Below are positions 23,556 to 34,505 of a stretch of 64,000 bases of DNA, one piece after another. Location: the NCBI GenBank assembly GCA_942486035.1, contig CALNXK010000515.1, positions 62,001 to 126,000 on the forward strand, given 5' to 3'. How positions within the stretch are numbered: position 1 is the first letter of the stretch; every line of letters begins with the position of its first letter. The notes below the pieces were generated by a model that was not told the DNA's origin, searched no databases, and worked only from the letters and a program-made list of their open reading frames with translations. Made by a program: the position numbers and the translations under genes. Source of the stretch: Porites lobata (Eukaryota > Cnidaria > Anthozoa > Scleractinia > Poritidae).

Positions 23556-26500
23556 ATGGCGTTCACTCACATCAACGCACTAACACATTGTGACTTCAGA
23601 GTACAGGTAAGTGGGTTTGTAGAACATTTATTAAACAAAACAGAACTTTGAAAGTGAACAATTCATTTACCAGAGTTGTTTTTACACCCAACTTTACTCA
23701 TTGTAGAGGCTAATCTTCGACTTACCGTATTCATTGAAAGGCAAAATTTGAGCGCTACTTTGTTTTCTTAGAAGTTTTCTAAGATATTCCTTGTTTCACT
23801 AACTTTTGATTAAGCTTAATTTGCTTACACTACCAAAATATTCCTTGCATTGCGTTTCGTGGAGTTTGTATTGAATCCGTCATTTCTTTGAAAGTCGAGG
23901 TAGTGCTTGCAATGGAAAAAAAAATTACACGTAAGGCATAGCGTACACTCTTGTTCTGCGAAATGTTGTCCAGCTAGGAGACAGACCGCGAAAAACGACA
24001 ACAGCAACTGCTTTTTTAACAGGGAGTTAATATACTTTAATAGTAAAAAGCACACTTTTCTTTATGTGGCTATATCAGAGAACAGTGTAAAATAAATTAC
24101 AGTTAATTCTATTTAATCAGGGTACGAGACAGAACATGACTTGTTCCAGGATTCGCGAGTTGAAACGCTGTTTTCGAAGAAATGCGTTAAGTGATATCAA
24201 AGTCGATTTGAAACTCTTATTTTTTAAGACTACTTTTATCAACATGAAAGACTGCAATAAAGTCAAAAAGACCAATATTTATATTTCGTTAGGTTCTTTC
24301 AAAAAAGAATAATAATTAAGAAACCCTTAAAAAAGAAAACTCAACGCATTTCTCCGCCGTTTGTGGACCTGGGCAGAACTCTATCTTGTATTTCTGTTTT
24401 TCGCGTTCGTTTGACTGTATGCTGGAATAAGAATAGATGGAGTAAACTATAGAAATCACTTGTTCAGACATTTGTTATCTCGTTAGATCTGGAAGTCCGG
24501 TTGAAAACAATACTGAGATACTCTTACACTTTAGCCTCTACATTCTAGTGTTTAAAGAATCCCCGGAAAAGAGATTTCTAAGACATTTTCGGTCTCTTCA
24601 GCTTTCCAGAATACAGCCAATCGAACGCACCCTCAATAATCATCTGGGTAATTATGCTAGAACAATTATTTTCCTAAATAGCTATAACCAGTTTTTCTAA
24701 ATAAAAAAAATAGGAGACTTTTCCACTGCGCTGCGAATAGGTGAGGATTATTTTCGGATCCTTGACTATCGCATAAACGTTGTCAAACTTGCACTCCGCC
24801 GCGTAGTTAACCTGCGATCAGGCGGCGTTTTTTTATTTGAAAAGGGGGAAAAAATCTTTTCCCCTCCTCTCCCAAACAAAAAGGGAAGAAGGACCGCCTG
24901 ATCGCAGGTTACCCCGTAGTCTACTCTCAAAGTTTCTAAGCAAGTCCTTATTCGAATTGTTTTACAGATAATATTCGCTGACGGCCCACTTAGTTGTATT
25001 GGCGTCGCGTAAATATTATCGTGTAAAATAATTAATGCAGGTATTTGCAGAACTTCATAGGGTGCCAACGTTTATTTCAGTTTTCCGTGTTATTCAGTCA
25101 GGCCTCCGATAAATGGAGTTCGTCTGAATTTACCTTTTCATTTTTTTTTTTTCTCACGCAGATTTATCCAGATGGGCAGTCACTTTCGGAATCGTGCGAC
25201 CTAAATACTTTGCAATCAATGCTAGATCCGGGCGAAGCTTCGAAAAATCAACTTAACATCAATACGTATAAGAACGAAGTTTCGAAATCATTTCTTGGAG
25301 AGGGGACCGGTTGACGGTGGTTGCGTTCGACAAATCTAACGGTACTCCATGTGCTATCGCCATGTTCAAGAAGAACACCTATGACCCTTCTTTAATGGAA
25401 CCTCTACCCTTATTACAAATTCACAGCGACATCTTGCAGACAACCCGTAAAACTATTTGGGAATTAAGTTATTGTATTCGAAGCGTCGATAAGAAAGGAA
25501 AATGTCTAGGAGACATCTGCATCGCAACAGGTTTAGAAGCGCTGCATAATCTAAATTTAAACGCGCGACGCCAATCTACCGTGAACGTATGGCTTCAATT
25601 AGCAGGCTGTTTTAAGAATAAATCGGCTCTAGGTCTTTATTTGTCGTACGGATTTGAAGTCGTCGCAATGTACCTTGGCTCCGTTTTAATGATCCTTAAA
25701 GGTTTAGATAATGTTTCGATCGATCGAGCAGTTCGCCTCGTGACACAGAAAACCGAAGCCACCTATTTACTACCAGTGTTAAAAGAAAGAGCCGATTTTC
25801 GCGTAAGTTCACCTGCCCACCAAACTCCAACTGTCCCCGCGGAAGAATCTGACGTCGCAGCCTCGCAAAGCAGTACTATTACACAGGCCAGTGGTTCAAC
25901 AGATGCTGCTGGGGAAATGTCTCAGGTAAAAAGACGCATCATAAATTCGTTACAACTTTCCCGTGGAAACAGCCTAAAGGTTCCCGTTTACAGTTAGGTG
26001 CCAGGATTAGGCCCTTTTAAAATTTCTTTTCTGTCACATTCATGATAATTGTAGAACTTTTTCAGCGGCGCTAACCTCAACTTTGATCACAAAACGTATT
26101 GTTTCACGACACAGATAAATAACCCATTTTATCTTACATTGTACTCACTATCTTTCCTCTACAGCTAATTTTGGAAATCAGCGCAGACAACTAACTAATC
26201 TGTAGGTTGCGGAGCCCGCAATACACGATTTCCAATAACAATAATATTCAATTCAGGTTCCTTGCGATGGTGTGTTTGTCATTATTCTCTTCAAAACAAT
26301 GTATAATAAAACAATCATTTCATTCGGTTTTTCTGATATCCTAATTAAATAATCGAATAATTGTTTAATATAGGAAAGTCCTTATCACCGTCATATGTCT
26401 TAAAGTTGTTTCTCTCTGCCACCTTTCCAGGAAATGGAATCTCCAGCGGAAGACGATGACGACAGCGATGAGGAAGCTACACCTACACAGGACCGTGGGA

Positions 26501-27762
26501 GTGAAGGGGCAGGTACCCACGCTGCAGACGAAGAAACTCTACCAAAATCCATTCGGTTGGCTACAGGATGTCGGACAAGCGCAGATTTCGCATTATATGT
26601 TTCTAATCTAAAATTTCGTACTTTCATAGAGTCCGCTCGATGCGAGAATTCATTATCAATTAGGCCTTCAATTTCAGATTCCACGGAAGCCGCTATGATT
26701 GAAAATATTTCTTCGATGATAATGCATCTAAGCGATCTGGAGACCTATCATGTCTTTTTACAAAATTTACAAATTGCGAAGCAAATCGATGTTTTAGGAC
26801 GCTCACGAAACATGCATTGTCTGAGCGTGGCTTTTGATCTTGCTAACAATCGCAGAATCCACCTAAGCTACAACTACCTCAGAGAACTACTGACACTCTC
26901 ATGGGCTGTTTACCGCTTTCCAGTTTTAAAACAAGTCGATCTAACCTGGAGGCATGCCTTGCGCGTAATTCCCGAAGTCGCCTCGTTTTTGGACAACAAA
27001 ATCATCAACGACGATTACCTTCTCCCTTCGAATGTCCGCACAGCGCAAGATAGCCGTTACGAATCTGCTTATCTGCGATTATGTCTGCAATATCCTCCTG
27101 ATGAAAGTTTAGGGGACGGGGACGGGCTACCGAGTTTAAAAATAACTCAACTTCACGGTTTTTTTGTTCAAGATGAACCATGCCGAGACGAATCAATGAA
27201 GAAGGTCGTGGGCAATCAATATCCCGAGGAACTTCGTATTTTTCATGGTGCTCCGACAACCTTAGTAGAGAAAAGAAGTCGGCTTTTAGGATACGACACG
27301 CAAGAAGCACCGCGCGAGCCGCGACGAAGTGACTGCGATGTAGACCAAAGGTATTGGCGAGAGGGGCGCGATTTTTTAGAAACGCAACTCCGTGAAATAA
27401 GAGGTCCAATTCCCATCGATAACGCACAAATTCTCGCTGACTGCTACGGAGTCGACTTGTATGACCGATTATTAGTAGATATTCGATCGGTTTTCGACAG
27501 CCAAAACCCTCCTTCAAATATTCAGCCGTCTCTGGGAAGGTTCGAGATAGCATCTCGTGCACTCGCAACAGGCTACGCTTTTCCAACTCCTCGCTACTTT
27601 TACAATGAGGAGTTAAATGCAGCTTTTCAAACAGCAATCAGAGAAAGACGCGGGGCGTTTGGCGAGGAGGCTCCGTTTGTAAACCCTCTTGTATGCAGAA
27701 AAGCGCGATACGATCTAGAGAAGAGAAAACAGCGACAAAGAAGGCATGCCTACACGGAGTAA
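23556..27762 (+). CDS. Gene C, copy 1: three-exon GNAT-like protein (~715 aa; one frameshift)
   Basis: Exon 1 is 23556-23606 (ATG, 17 codons, donor GTAAGT). Exon 2 is 25162-25925 (acceptor TTTCTCACGCAG, donor GTAAAA). Exon 3 is 26431-27762 (acceptor CCTTTCCAG, ends at TAA). All junctions are phase 0. Exon 2 is 764 nt, one short of 765, because a G is missing from a G-run near 25306. Residues about 68-185 resemble a GNAT N-acetyltransferase: strand VVAFDKSNGTPCAIAMF, strand ELSYCIRS, a GKCLGD turn where the acetyl-CoA loop would be, then VWLQLAGCFKNKSALGLYLSYGFE, close to the family's N..A..LY..GF motif. Exon 3 starts with an acidic tract and ends in a basic, nuclear-localisation-like tail; its middle is not recognised. 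Acetylation targets are unknown. Confidence 0.7.
23607..25161 (+). other. Intron 1 of gene C
   Basis: About 1.55 kb, AT-rich, with canonical GTAAGT and GCAG ends. It contains a foldback element (24808-24911). It also holds a stretch near 24412-24640 that resembles sequence around 22790-23000 (shared AATAGNAATANATGGANTAAACT- and ATCGAACGCA-like pieces), suggesting an old internal duplication. Confidence 0.5.
24808..24911. mobile_element. 104-bp foldback MITE with perfect 18-bp TIRs
   Basis: TAACCTGCGATCAGGCGG at 24808-24825 is exactly complementary to 24894-24911. The interior holds a smaller GGGGAAAA/TTTTCCCC inversion. It lacks coding capacity and lies within intron 1 of gene C. GTAG occurs on both sides, but no convincing longer target duplication is seen. 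Confidence 0.75.
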
Positions 27763-28178
27763 ACGGGCACATTTAGTACATGCAGCTAACTTTCTCTTAA
27801 GGTTAGCCTCTCTAAGACGGACAAATTAGAGAGATTAAGAGTCACGTTTAGGGTAGACGGCAAACGTGAATTTTCGCCACATGACCAAGTTTTCCCCTTA
27901 CTTGACTTTGACTGTTCTTTTCCTATACAATAAGCAGTTTGCGGTTATTTTCATTCAGAGCTGCTTTATCCTTTTTTTATTTGCTTCTTTCCTATTTTGA
28001 GAATTCCCCTCAACTTGAGTCTGCCGCTTGCGGTGCGCCGTGAATGTGACTCCTAATCTCCCTATTACCTTAGTCTTTACCGCTTATTTTCAGTGAGTTA
28101 AAAGAAAACAAACTTTTTATATGACAGTCAAAGGACACTTCGATTTCCAGTTTTAAAGTTTGGATTTGTCCGTCATAC
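27763..28178. other. Spacer after gene C
   Basis: No supported ORF and no AATAAA close to the gene C stop. It contains a near-palindromic TTAGAGAGATTAAGAGTC stretch whose length differs between copies. Confidence 0.4.
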
Positions 28179-28560
28179 ATGGTCGACTGTAGCTCAAATT
28201 GTAGAAAACAATCTTCATCGCGTTGGAGAATGCAAGAGCTAGAAGGAAAAACCCTGCATTTCGACAGGTATGCAGCATATAAAGTCATTTTAAATGCTAT
28301 CTATTTCAAGTAGGATATAAGCGTTTGATTTCAATTAATTATTTTCTTTTGTTATCTCTTTTCGCAGGAAGAATCATTTTTTTCCGGGAAGCTTTTGCTC
28401 AAAATTCTTACTTCTCTTTACGAACCTCTCTTTGAATAATTTATACTTACGCATCGTTTCGGAAAATATTCTACATCTCAATTTCTTTGTTATCTTTTTC
28501 AATTTGCGGTCAACTTGTAAACTTCGCAAATATTTCGCAAGTGCGTTTATCACGTTCTGA
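28179..28560 (+). CDS. Gene D, copy 1: candidate two-exon small protein (93 aa)
   Basis: Exon 1 is 28179-28267 (ATG, phase 2, donor GTATGC). A 100-nt intron ends in a strong TTATCTCTTTTCGCAG acceptor. Exon 2 is 28368-28560, ending in TGA. The coding length is 282 nt in both copies even though two T-runs differ by -1 and +1, so the frame is kept. The product is not recognised and its second half is Phe/Leu-rich. A competing minus-strand ORF of 75 codons (28374-28601, very Lys/Arg-rich) overlaps it and is broken in copy 2. I favour the + strand model weakly. Confidence 0.33.
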
Positions 28561-29422
28561 GTAGCTGCCCCTGGGTCATCGAGGATGAAAAAGCACCACA
28601 TAACAATTCAAGAAATGGTTGTATATTTTTCGGTCGTTTTCCCCGTTAAACCTTTCAAAAAGAGAGTCATTTTACAGCACGGTTTATATCTCGTTTGGTT
28701 GAGTTTTAACGTTCATATTTTAACAGAAAATACTTAAAAAGAATAAAAAATTAGATAGTTTTAAGCACGCAAAATTAACGCGCTAGTCTTAGGACACCTT
28801 GCGTTTCTTACTTTAATTACTTACCCTACTTCTTTAGAGTTTTATCTTTATTCTCCTCGCGAGGTTTTGCGAGTGACGGACTGTTAGATTGAAAATAATT
28901 ATTATCGTCAAACATAAGCACGACGCGAGTAATAAAAGCTATCTTCAGAGGTCTCCAGTACAATTTCTAAAAGGCTGAACAAGAGACATAAACTTGGAAA
29001 TGATGAAGCGAAGCCGGTAGGGAAAACAAAGACGAGTATAACGATAACAAAAGGACCGTGAGTCGCACAAAGAGCTGGTAATGGCCTGTTGCGCATGTTT
29101 CATGTATCCCATTATTGATTAAGGAGACAGTAATCGCTGGTAATACAAATGAAATACAGCAACTTATCTTAAACAAGTTTTTATTCTTCGTTTTGCAATG
29201 TACACTTTTAATTCCCATAAACATTACTCTGTGTTTGTAAACAACAGATAATTTTACATACTTTTTATGTAAATGTACAAAATGTTTTAAAGTTGCATAA
29301 AACGGGTCCTTAAAATTCCACAGGTGACAAGACTCATCTTGGCGACGACATACATTTTTGCATTTCTTTCAGTGATTTTTTCCCCTTGTAAGGGTATATA
29401 TTTGTAATATTATTTTTCGTAG
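28561..29422. other. Noncoding stretch before the 1.82-kb array
   Basis: AT-rich. Overlapping minus-strand ORFs at 28908-29224 (62 and 85 codons) are identical in both copies but show no domain, start context or splice support, so they are not called as genes. Confidence 0.4.
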
Positions 29423-29654
29423 AAATAATTTAGGTCCAACGATCGCCGGGACGACCAAAGGCCACCATTGTGATGAAGAAAGGACTCTGAGTGTAACCAA
29501 TCACAGAGCTGTTTTCAAATGCGGAAAAGAAGAACTATGGAAAAGACACAGGGACGTGATAATAACTGTTCAGCCCGAGCACGAAGACCTATTCAAGCAG
29601 GCGGTTTATAGAGAGATAAGGCCAATGCGCTCAACAGTCCGAGGCAAAGTAATT
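29423..29654 (+). CDS. Exon-like module A, unit 1, copy 1
   Basis: A 232-nt open segment lies between acceptor TTTTCGTAG and donor GTAAGT (phase 2 in, phase 0 out). It encodes 77 codons of a charged, unrecognised sequence (for example HRDVIITVQPEHEDLFKQ). Without splicing the frame ends four codons later. This unit has several substitutions that units 2 and 3 lack (VTNHRAVFKCGK). Confidence 0.5.
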
Positions 29655-29924
29655 GTAAGTGACATTTAATGGTTTAAACAGCAGCTAGAAGCCAGTTGTT
29701 GAGAAATTAATTCCCTTGGAAATGATACTAGATTAACGAGACAATTACGTTCACTTGAAAAATATACAGATTTTTGAGCGTTTTTTATTCCTACAATTTC
29801 GTTTCCTTTTTGTAATATACATGTCTAATTTTTATAACAATTATTCCGTATTTGTAAACTACACAACCTCATTTTTCTTAAGTATAACTTCTATTTATGT
29901 ACAATTATTTTTGTTTCTGAAAGG

Positions 29925-30125
29925 TTCAAGGTGACTCCCTTAAAAGATTCAAGCTCTTCGATCATACAGATAAAGATTGGAGCTGCACCTATTGGGGAAA
30001 TTTACATAGACGGTACTAAAGAAATGTTGACGACCGTCATGATTAAAAGGACCCTTTTTGGGCCTCTAGTACTACAGGAAATAAAGGAACTCGTCATTGC
30101 TAAATACCAAAAGACATGGTCCTGA
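29925..30125 (+). CDS. Terminal module E1, unit 1, copy 1
   Basis: An open segment from TTC to TGA encodes a variant of the shared core (PIGEIYIDGTKEMLTT...). Its acceptor CTGAAAG would give the wrong phase after module A unless one more base is skipped. It may therefore be a relic. Confidence 0.4.
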   Translation, partial: FKVTPLKDSSSSIIQIKIGAAPIGEIYIDGTKEMLTTVMIKRTLFGPLVLQEIKELVIAKYQKTWS

Positions 30126-30374
30126 AATGGTATAACTATTGAAGGAAATGGCAAAGCCACTAAATAGGAAAATGCTTCATGTCAGTTAATGTCAATGTTA
30201 AGGAACTGTTTATTACCGAGGTATAGAGTTGATCCTAAACTACTGGCTGAGCTTCACGGTAACACTAACAAATCCTATGTTCTGTCTAAAGTTAAACAAG
30301 GACTACCGTAGGCTGACTGAACTGGGTCTCTGCCACTTGCTCTTACACCGAGGTAAACCCTTTGTTTTGATAAG

Positions 30375-30586
30375 TTCGTGATGTCTCGTTTGGAGAATGC
30401 TTATCTTTATATCATACAGAAAAAATCGGTGCAGGACCTATTGGGGAAATGTACATGAACTGTACTGAACAGGTATATGTTGTCAGACAGAGGGACTTTT
30501 TCGGGCCGTTGATACCTCAGGAGATTGAGGAGCTTGTCATGGCGAAATACCGAAAGGACATGTTCCTGAAATGGTATAACTATTAA
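30375..30586 (+). pseudogene. Terminal module E2, unit 1, copy 1 (frameshifted)
   Basis: It matches the intact E2 at 32199-32411 but has one A fewer in an A-run near 30420. The acceptor is TTTTGATAAG. Confidence 0.45.
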
Positions 30587-30639
30587 ATTAAATAGTAGAG
30601 TCATTAAATAGGAAAATGCTTCACTTTAGTTCAAACCTA

Positions 30640-30768
30640 GGTGAAATATATATGAACAGCATGGAACAGGTGTACCTTGTGAGACAGAGGGACTTTTTCG
30701 GGCCGTTCATACCACAAGAGATTAAGGAACTTGTCATAGCAAAATACCGAAAGGAAATAAGTCATTAA
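30640..30768 (+). pseudogene. Truncated terminal module E3, unit 1, copy 1
   Basis: Only the C-terminal part of the core remains (GEIYMNSMEQVYLVRQ to AKYRKEISH, then TAA). No acceptor or upstream half is present. Confidence 0.45.
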
Positions 30769-31244
30769 ATAGGAAAATGCTTCACTCTAGTTCAAAAAAA
30801 ACGTTATAGTTATATCCCCGTAAGTCTTTGCCAGTATCTAATTGAAAAACTCTCGCTTTAGCTGTTGCTTTGTTTTTTTGTGTGTAAATTTACAAGTAAT
30901 ACAGCTTCCTTTTTTTTATTATACAGTTTACAGTTTAAACAAGGACTAGACTGAGTGAACTGGGTCTATGCCACTTAATCTGTTCTTACACCTAGGTAAA
31001 CCCTTTGTTTTGACAAGTTCGTGATGACTCGTTTGGTGAATGCTTCCCTTTATATTACACAGAGAAAAAATGCTTCAGGAACTATTGGAAAAAATAGAAA
31101 AAACAATGCATAAGTATGTGTCTCGTGCGTAGCAGAAATTAAGTGTAACGTTTTCGTAATTAACAGAAATGAGATTTTACACTTACCATTATGCTCTCAA
31201 GGCTTCCTTTCTGTGGTATTGACAACAATGACTATTTTTCGTAG

Positions 31245-31476
31245 AAATAATTGGGGTCCAACGATCGCCGGGACGACCAAAGGCCACCATTGTGATGAAG
31301 AAAGGACTCTGAGTGTAATAAATCACAGAGCTGCTTTCAAATGCAAAAAAGAAGAACTATGGAAAAGACACAGGGACGTGATAATAACTGTTCAGCCCGA
31401 GCACGAAGACCTATTCAAGCAGGCGGTTTATAGAGAGATAAGGCCAATGCGCTCAACAGTCCGAGGCAAAGTAATT
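31245..31476 (+). CDS. Exon-like module A, unit 2, copy 1
   Basis: Same 232-nt length and splice-like borders as unit 1. An ATG at 31228 (ATGACTATTTTTCGTAG) is in frame upstream, so an unspliced 87-codon ORF to 31491 is an alternative reading. Confidence 0.5.
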
Positions 31477-31746
31477 GTAAGTGACATTTAATGGTTTAAA
31501 CAGCAGCTAGAAGCCAGTTGTTGAGAAATTAATTCCCTTGGAAATGATACTAGATTAACGAGACAATTACGTTCACTTGAAAAATATACAGATTTTTGAG
31601 CGTTTTTTATTCCTACAATTTCGTTTCCTTTTTGTAATATACATGTCTAATTTTTATAACAATTATTCCGTATTTGTAAACTACACAACCTCATTTTTCT
31701 TAAGTATAACTTCTATTTATGTACAATTATTTTTGTTTCTGAAAGG

Positions 31747-31947
31747 TTCAAGGTGACTCCCTTAAAAGATTCAAGCTCTTCGATCATACAGATAAAGATT
31801 GGAGCTGCACCTATTGGGGAAATTTACATAGACGGTACTAAAGAAATGTTGACGACCGTCATGATTAAAAGGACCCTTTTTGGGCCTCTAGTACTACAGG
31901 AAATAAAGGAACTCGTCATTGCTAAATACCAAAAGACATGGTCCTGA
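31747..31947 (+). CDS. Terminal module E1, unit 2, copy 1
   Basis: Identical in protein to the unit 1 module; same doubtful acceptor phase. Confidence 0.4.
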   Translation, partial: FKVTPLKDSSSSIIQIKIGAAPIGEIYIDGTKEMLTTVMIKRTLFGPLVLQEIKELVIAKYQKTWS

Positions 31948-32198
31948 AATGGTATAACTATTGAAGGAAATGGTAAAAGCCACTAAATAGGAAAAATGCT
32001 TCATGTCAGTTAATGTCAATGTTAAGGAACTGTTTATTACTGAGGTATAGAGTTGATCCTAAACTACTGGCTGAGCTTCATGGTAACACTAACAAATCCT
32101 ATGTTCTGTCTAAAGTTAAACAAGGACTACCGTAGGCTGACTGAACTGGGTCTCTGCCACTTGCTCTTACACCGAGGTAAACCCTTTGTTTTGATAAG

Positions 32199-32411
32199 TT
32201 CGTGATGTCTCGTTTGGAGAATGCTTATCTTTATATCATACAGAAAAAAATCGGTGCAGGACCTATTGGGGAAATATACATGAACTCTACTGAACAGGTA
32301 TATGTTGTCAGACAGAGGGACTTTTTCGGGCCGTTGATACCTCAGGAGATTGAGGAGCTTGTCATGGCGAAATACCGAAAGGACATGTTCCTGAAATGGT
32401 ATAACTATTAA
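32199..32411 (+). CDS. Terminal module E2, unit 2, copy 1
   Basis: Acceptor TTTTGATAAG, then 70 codons to TAA. It is in phase 0 with the donor of module A, so A spliced to E2 gives a continuous frame. It ends in a basic-aromatic tail (KWYNY). Confidence 0.5.
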   Translation, partial: FVMSRLENAYLYIIQKKIGAGPIGEIYMNSTEQVYVVRQRDFFGPLIPQEIEELVMAKYRKDMFLKWYNY

Positions 32412-33066
32412 ATTAAATAGTAGAGTCATTAAATAGGAAAATGCTTCACTTTAGTTCAAACCTAGGTGAAATATATATGAACAGCATGGAACAGGTGTAC
32501 CTTGTGAGACAGACGGACTTTTTCGGGCCGTTCATACCACAAGAGATCAAGGAACTTGTCATAGCCAAATACCGAAAGGAAATAAGTCATTAAATAGGAA
32601 AATGCTTCACTCTAGTTCAAAAAACGTTATAGTTATATCCCCGTAAGTCTTTGCCAGTATCTAATTGAAAAACTCTCGCTTTAGCTGTTGCTTTGTTTTT
32701 TGTGTGTAAATTTACAAGTAATACAGCTTCCCTTTTTATTATACAGTTTACAGTTTAAACAAGGACTAGACTGAGTGAACTGGGTCTATGCCACTTAATC
32801 TGTTCTTACACCTAGGTAAACCCTTTGTTTTGACAAGTTCGTGATGACTCGTTTGGTGAATGCTTCCCTTTATATTACACAGATAAAAAATGCTTCAGGA
32901 ACTATTGGAAAAAAAATAGAAAAAACAATGCATAAGTATGTGTCTCGTGCGTAGCAGAAATTAAGTGTAACGTTTTCGTAATTAACAGAAATGAGATTTT
33001 ACACTTACCATTATGCTCTCAAGGCTTCCTTTCTGTGGTATTGACAACAATGACTATTTTTCGTAG

Positions 33067-33298
33067 AAATAATTGGGGTCCAACGATCGCCGGGACGACC
33101 AAAGGCCACCATTGTGATGAAGAAAGGACTCTGAGTGTAATAAATCACAGAGCTGCTTTCAAATGCAAAAAAGAAGAACTATGGAAAAGACACAGGGACG
33201 TGATAATAACTGTTCAGCCCGAGCACGAAGACCTATTCAAGCAGGCGGTTTATAGAGAGATAAGGCCAATGCGCTCAACAGTCCGAGGCAAAGTAATT
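33067..33298 (+). CDS. Exon-like module A, unit 3, copy 1
   Basis: Sequence as in unit 2. The following intron-like region diverges after about 33550, where the E1 module is missing. Confidence 0.5.
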
Positions 33299-33673
33299 GT
33301 AAGTGACATTTAATGGTTTAAACAGCAGCTAGAAGCCAGTTGTTGAGAAATTAATTCCCTTGGAAATGATACTAGATTAACGAGACAATTACGTTCACTT
33401 GAAAAATATACAGATTTTTGAGCGTTTAGTATTCCTACAATTTCTTTTCCTTTTTGTAATATACATGTCTAATTTTTATAACAATTATTCCGTATTTGTA
33501 AACTACACAACCTCATTTTTCTTAAGTATAACTTCTATTTATGTACAATCATTTTTCTACTATGACATATTGAATTTAAAGCTAACATTCAAGTGAATAG
33601 TTTAGTGCAACAATCCTTTTATATTTTTCGCAAATTACATATGTTCTTACACTGAGATGAAGAAAATATCGAG

Positions 33674-33876
33674 ATGACTCGATTGCAGGACTCTAAGGCT
33701 ATATTTTTCAAAAAAAATGGGTGCAGTACCAATAGGTGAAACCTATATGAACAGTACCGAACAGGTATATGTTGTCAGACAGAGGGACTTTCGGGCCGTT
33801 GATACCTCAGGAGATTGAGGAGCTTGTCATAGCGAAATACCGAAAGGACATGTTCCTGAAATGGTATAACTATTAA
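33674..33876 (+). pseudogene. Diverged terminal module of unit 3, copy 1
   Basis: The start (ATGACTCGATTGCAGGAC) differs strongly from other E modules. Its 3' half matches E2, with two T missing in GGGACTTTCGGG, which breaks the frame. It is present only in copy 1. Confidence 0.45.
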
Positions 33877-34505
33877 ATTAAATGGTAAAGTCATTAAATA
33901 GGAAAATGCTTCAATCTAGTTCAAAAAAGGTCATACTTATTTCTCCATAAGTCATTGACAGTATCTAATTGAAAAACTCTCGCTTTAGCTTTAGCTTCTG
34001 TTGCTTTGGAAAATGCTTCAGTCTGTGACGCATTTCAATTCTTTGTTGCATGTGAATCATGTAATTTTAAAAGCATTAAACAAGAAAACATGAAAAACAA
34101 AGTAGAAAAAAGTTATAGTTATATCACCATAGTAAAGTCAAGTCTCGCTTTAGCTGTTGCTTTGTTTTTTGTGTGTAAATTTACAAGTAATACAACTTCC
34201 CTTTTTATTATACAGTCTACAGTTTAAACAAAGACTAGACTGAGTGAACTGGGTCTATGCCACTTAATCTGTTCTTACACCGAGGTAAACCCTTTGTTTT
34301 AACAGGTTCGTGATGACTCGTTTGGTGAATGCTTCCCTTTACATTACACAGTCAAAAAATGCTTTAGGAACTATTGGAAAAAAGAGAAAAAACAATGCAT
34401 AAGTATGTGTCTCGTGCGTAACAGAAATTACGTGACACGTTTTCGTAATTAACAGAAATGAGATTTTACACTTACCATTAAGTTCTCAAGGCTTCCCTTC
34501 TGTGG

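Larger units (their letters stand above)
29423..34505 (+). repeat. Array of three ~1.82-kb exon-bearing units, copy 1
   Basis: Units start at 29423, 31245 and 33067 (period 1822 bp). Each full unit holds exon-like module A, then related terminal modules E1, E2, a truncated E3 and a decayed E4. All E modules share a core resembling PIGEIYMN..EQVYVVRQRDFFGPLIPQEIEELVMAKYRK. Between modules the string ATAGGAAAATGCTTCA recurs, showing that the unit grew by duplication of a module of about 450 bp. The third unit lacks E1 and part of E2's upstream region and has unrelated AT-rich sequence near 33550-33650. The protein family is not recognised. Confidence 0.8.

Noticed and set aside
28908..29224. 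Overlapping minus-strand ORFs of 62 and 85 codons
   Set aside because: Identity between copies reflects the recent macro-duplication. There is no splice, promoter or domain support.
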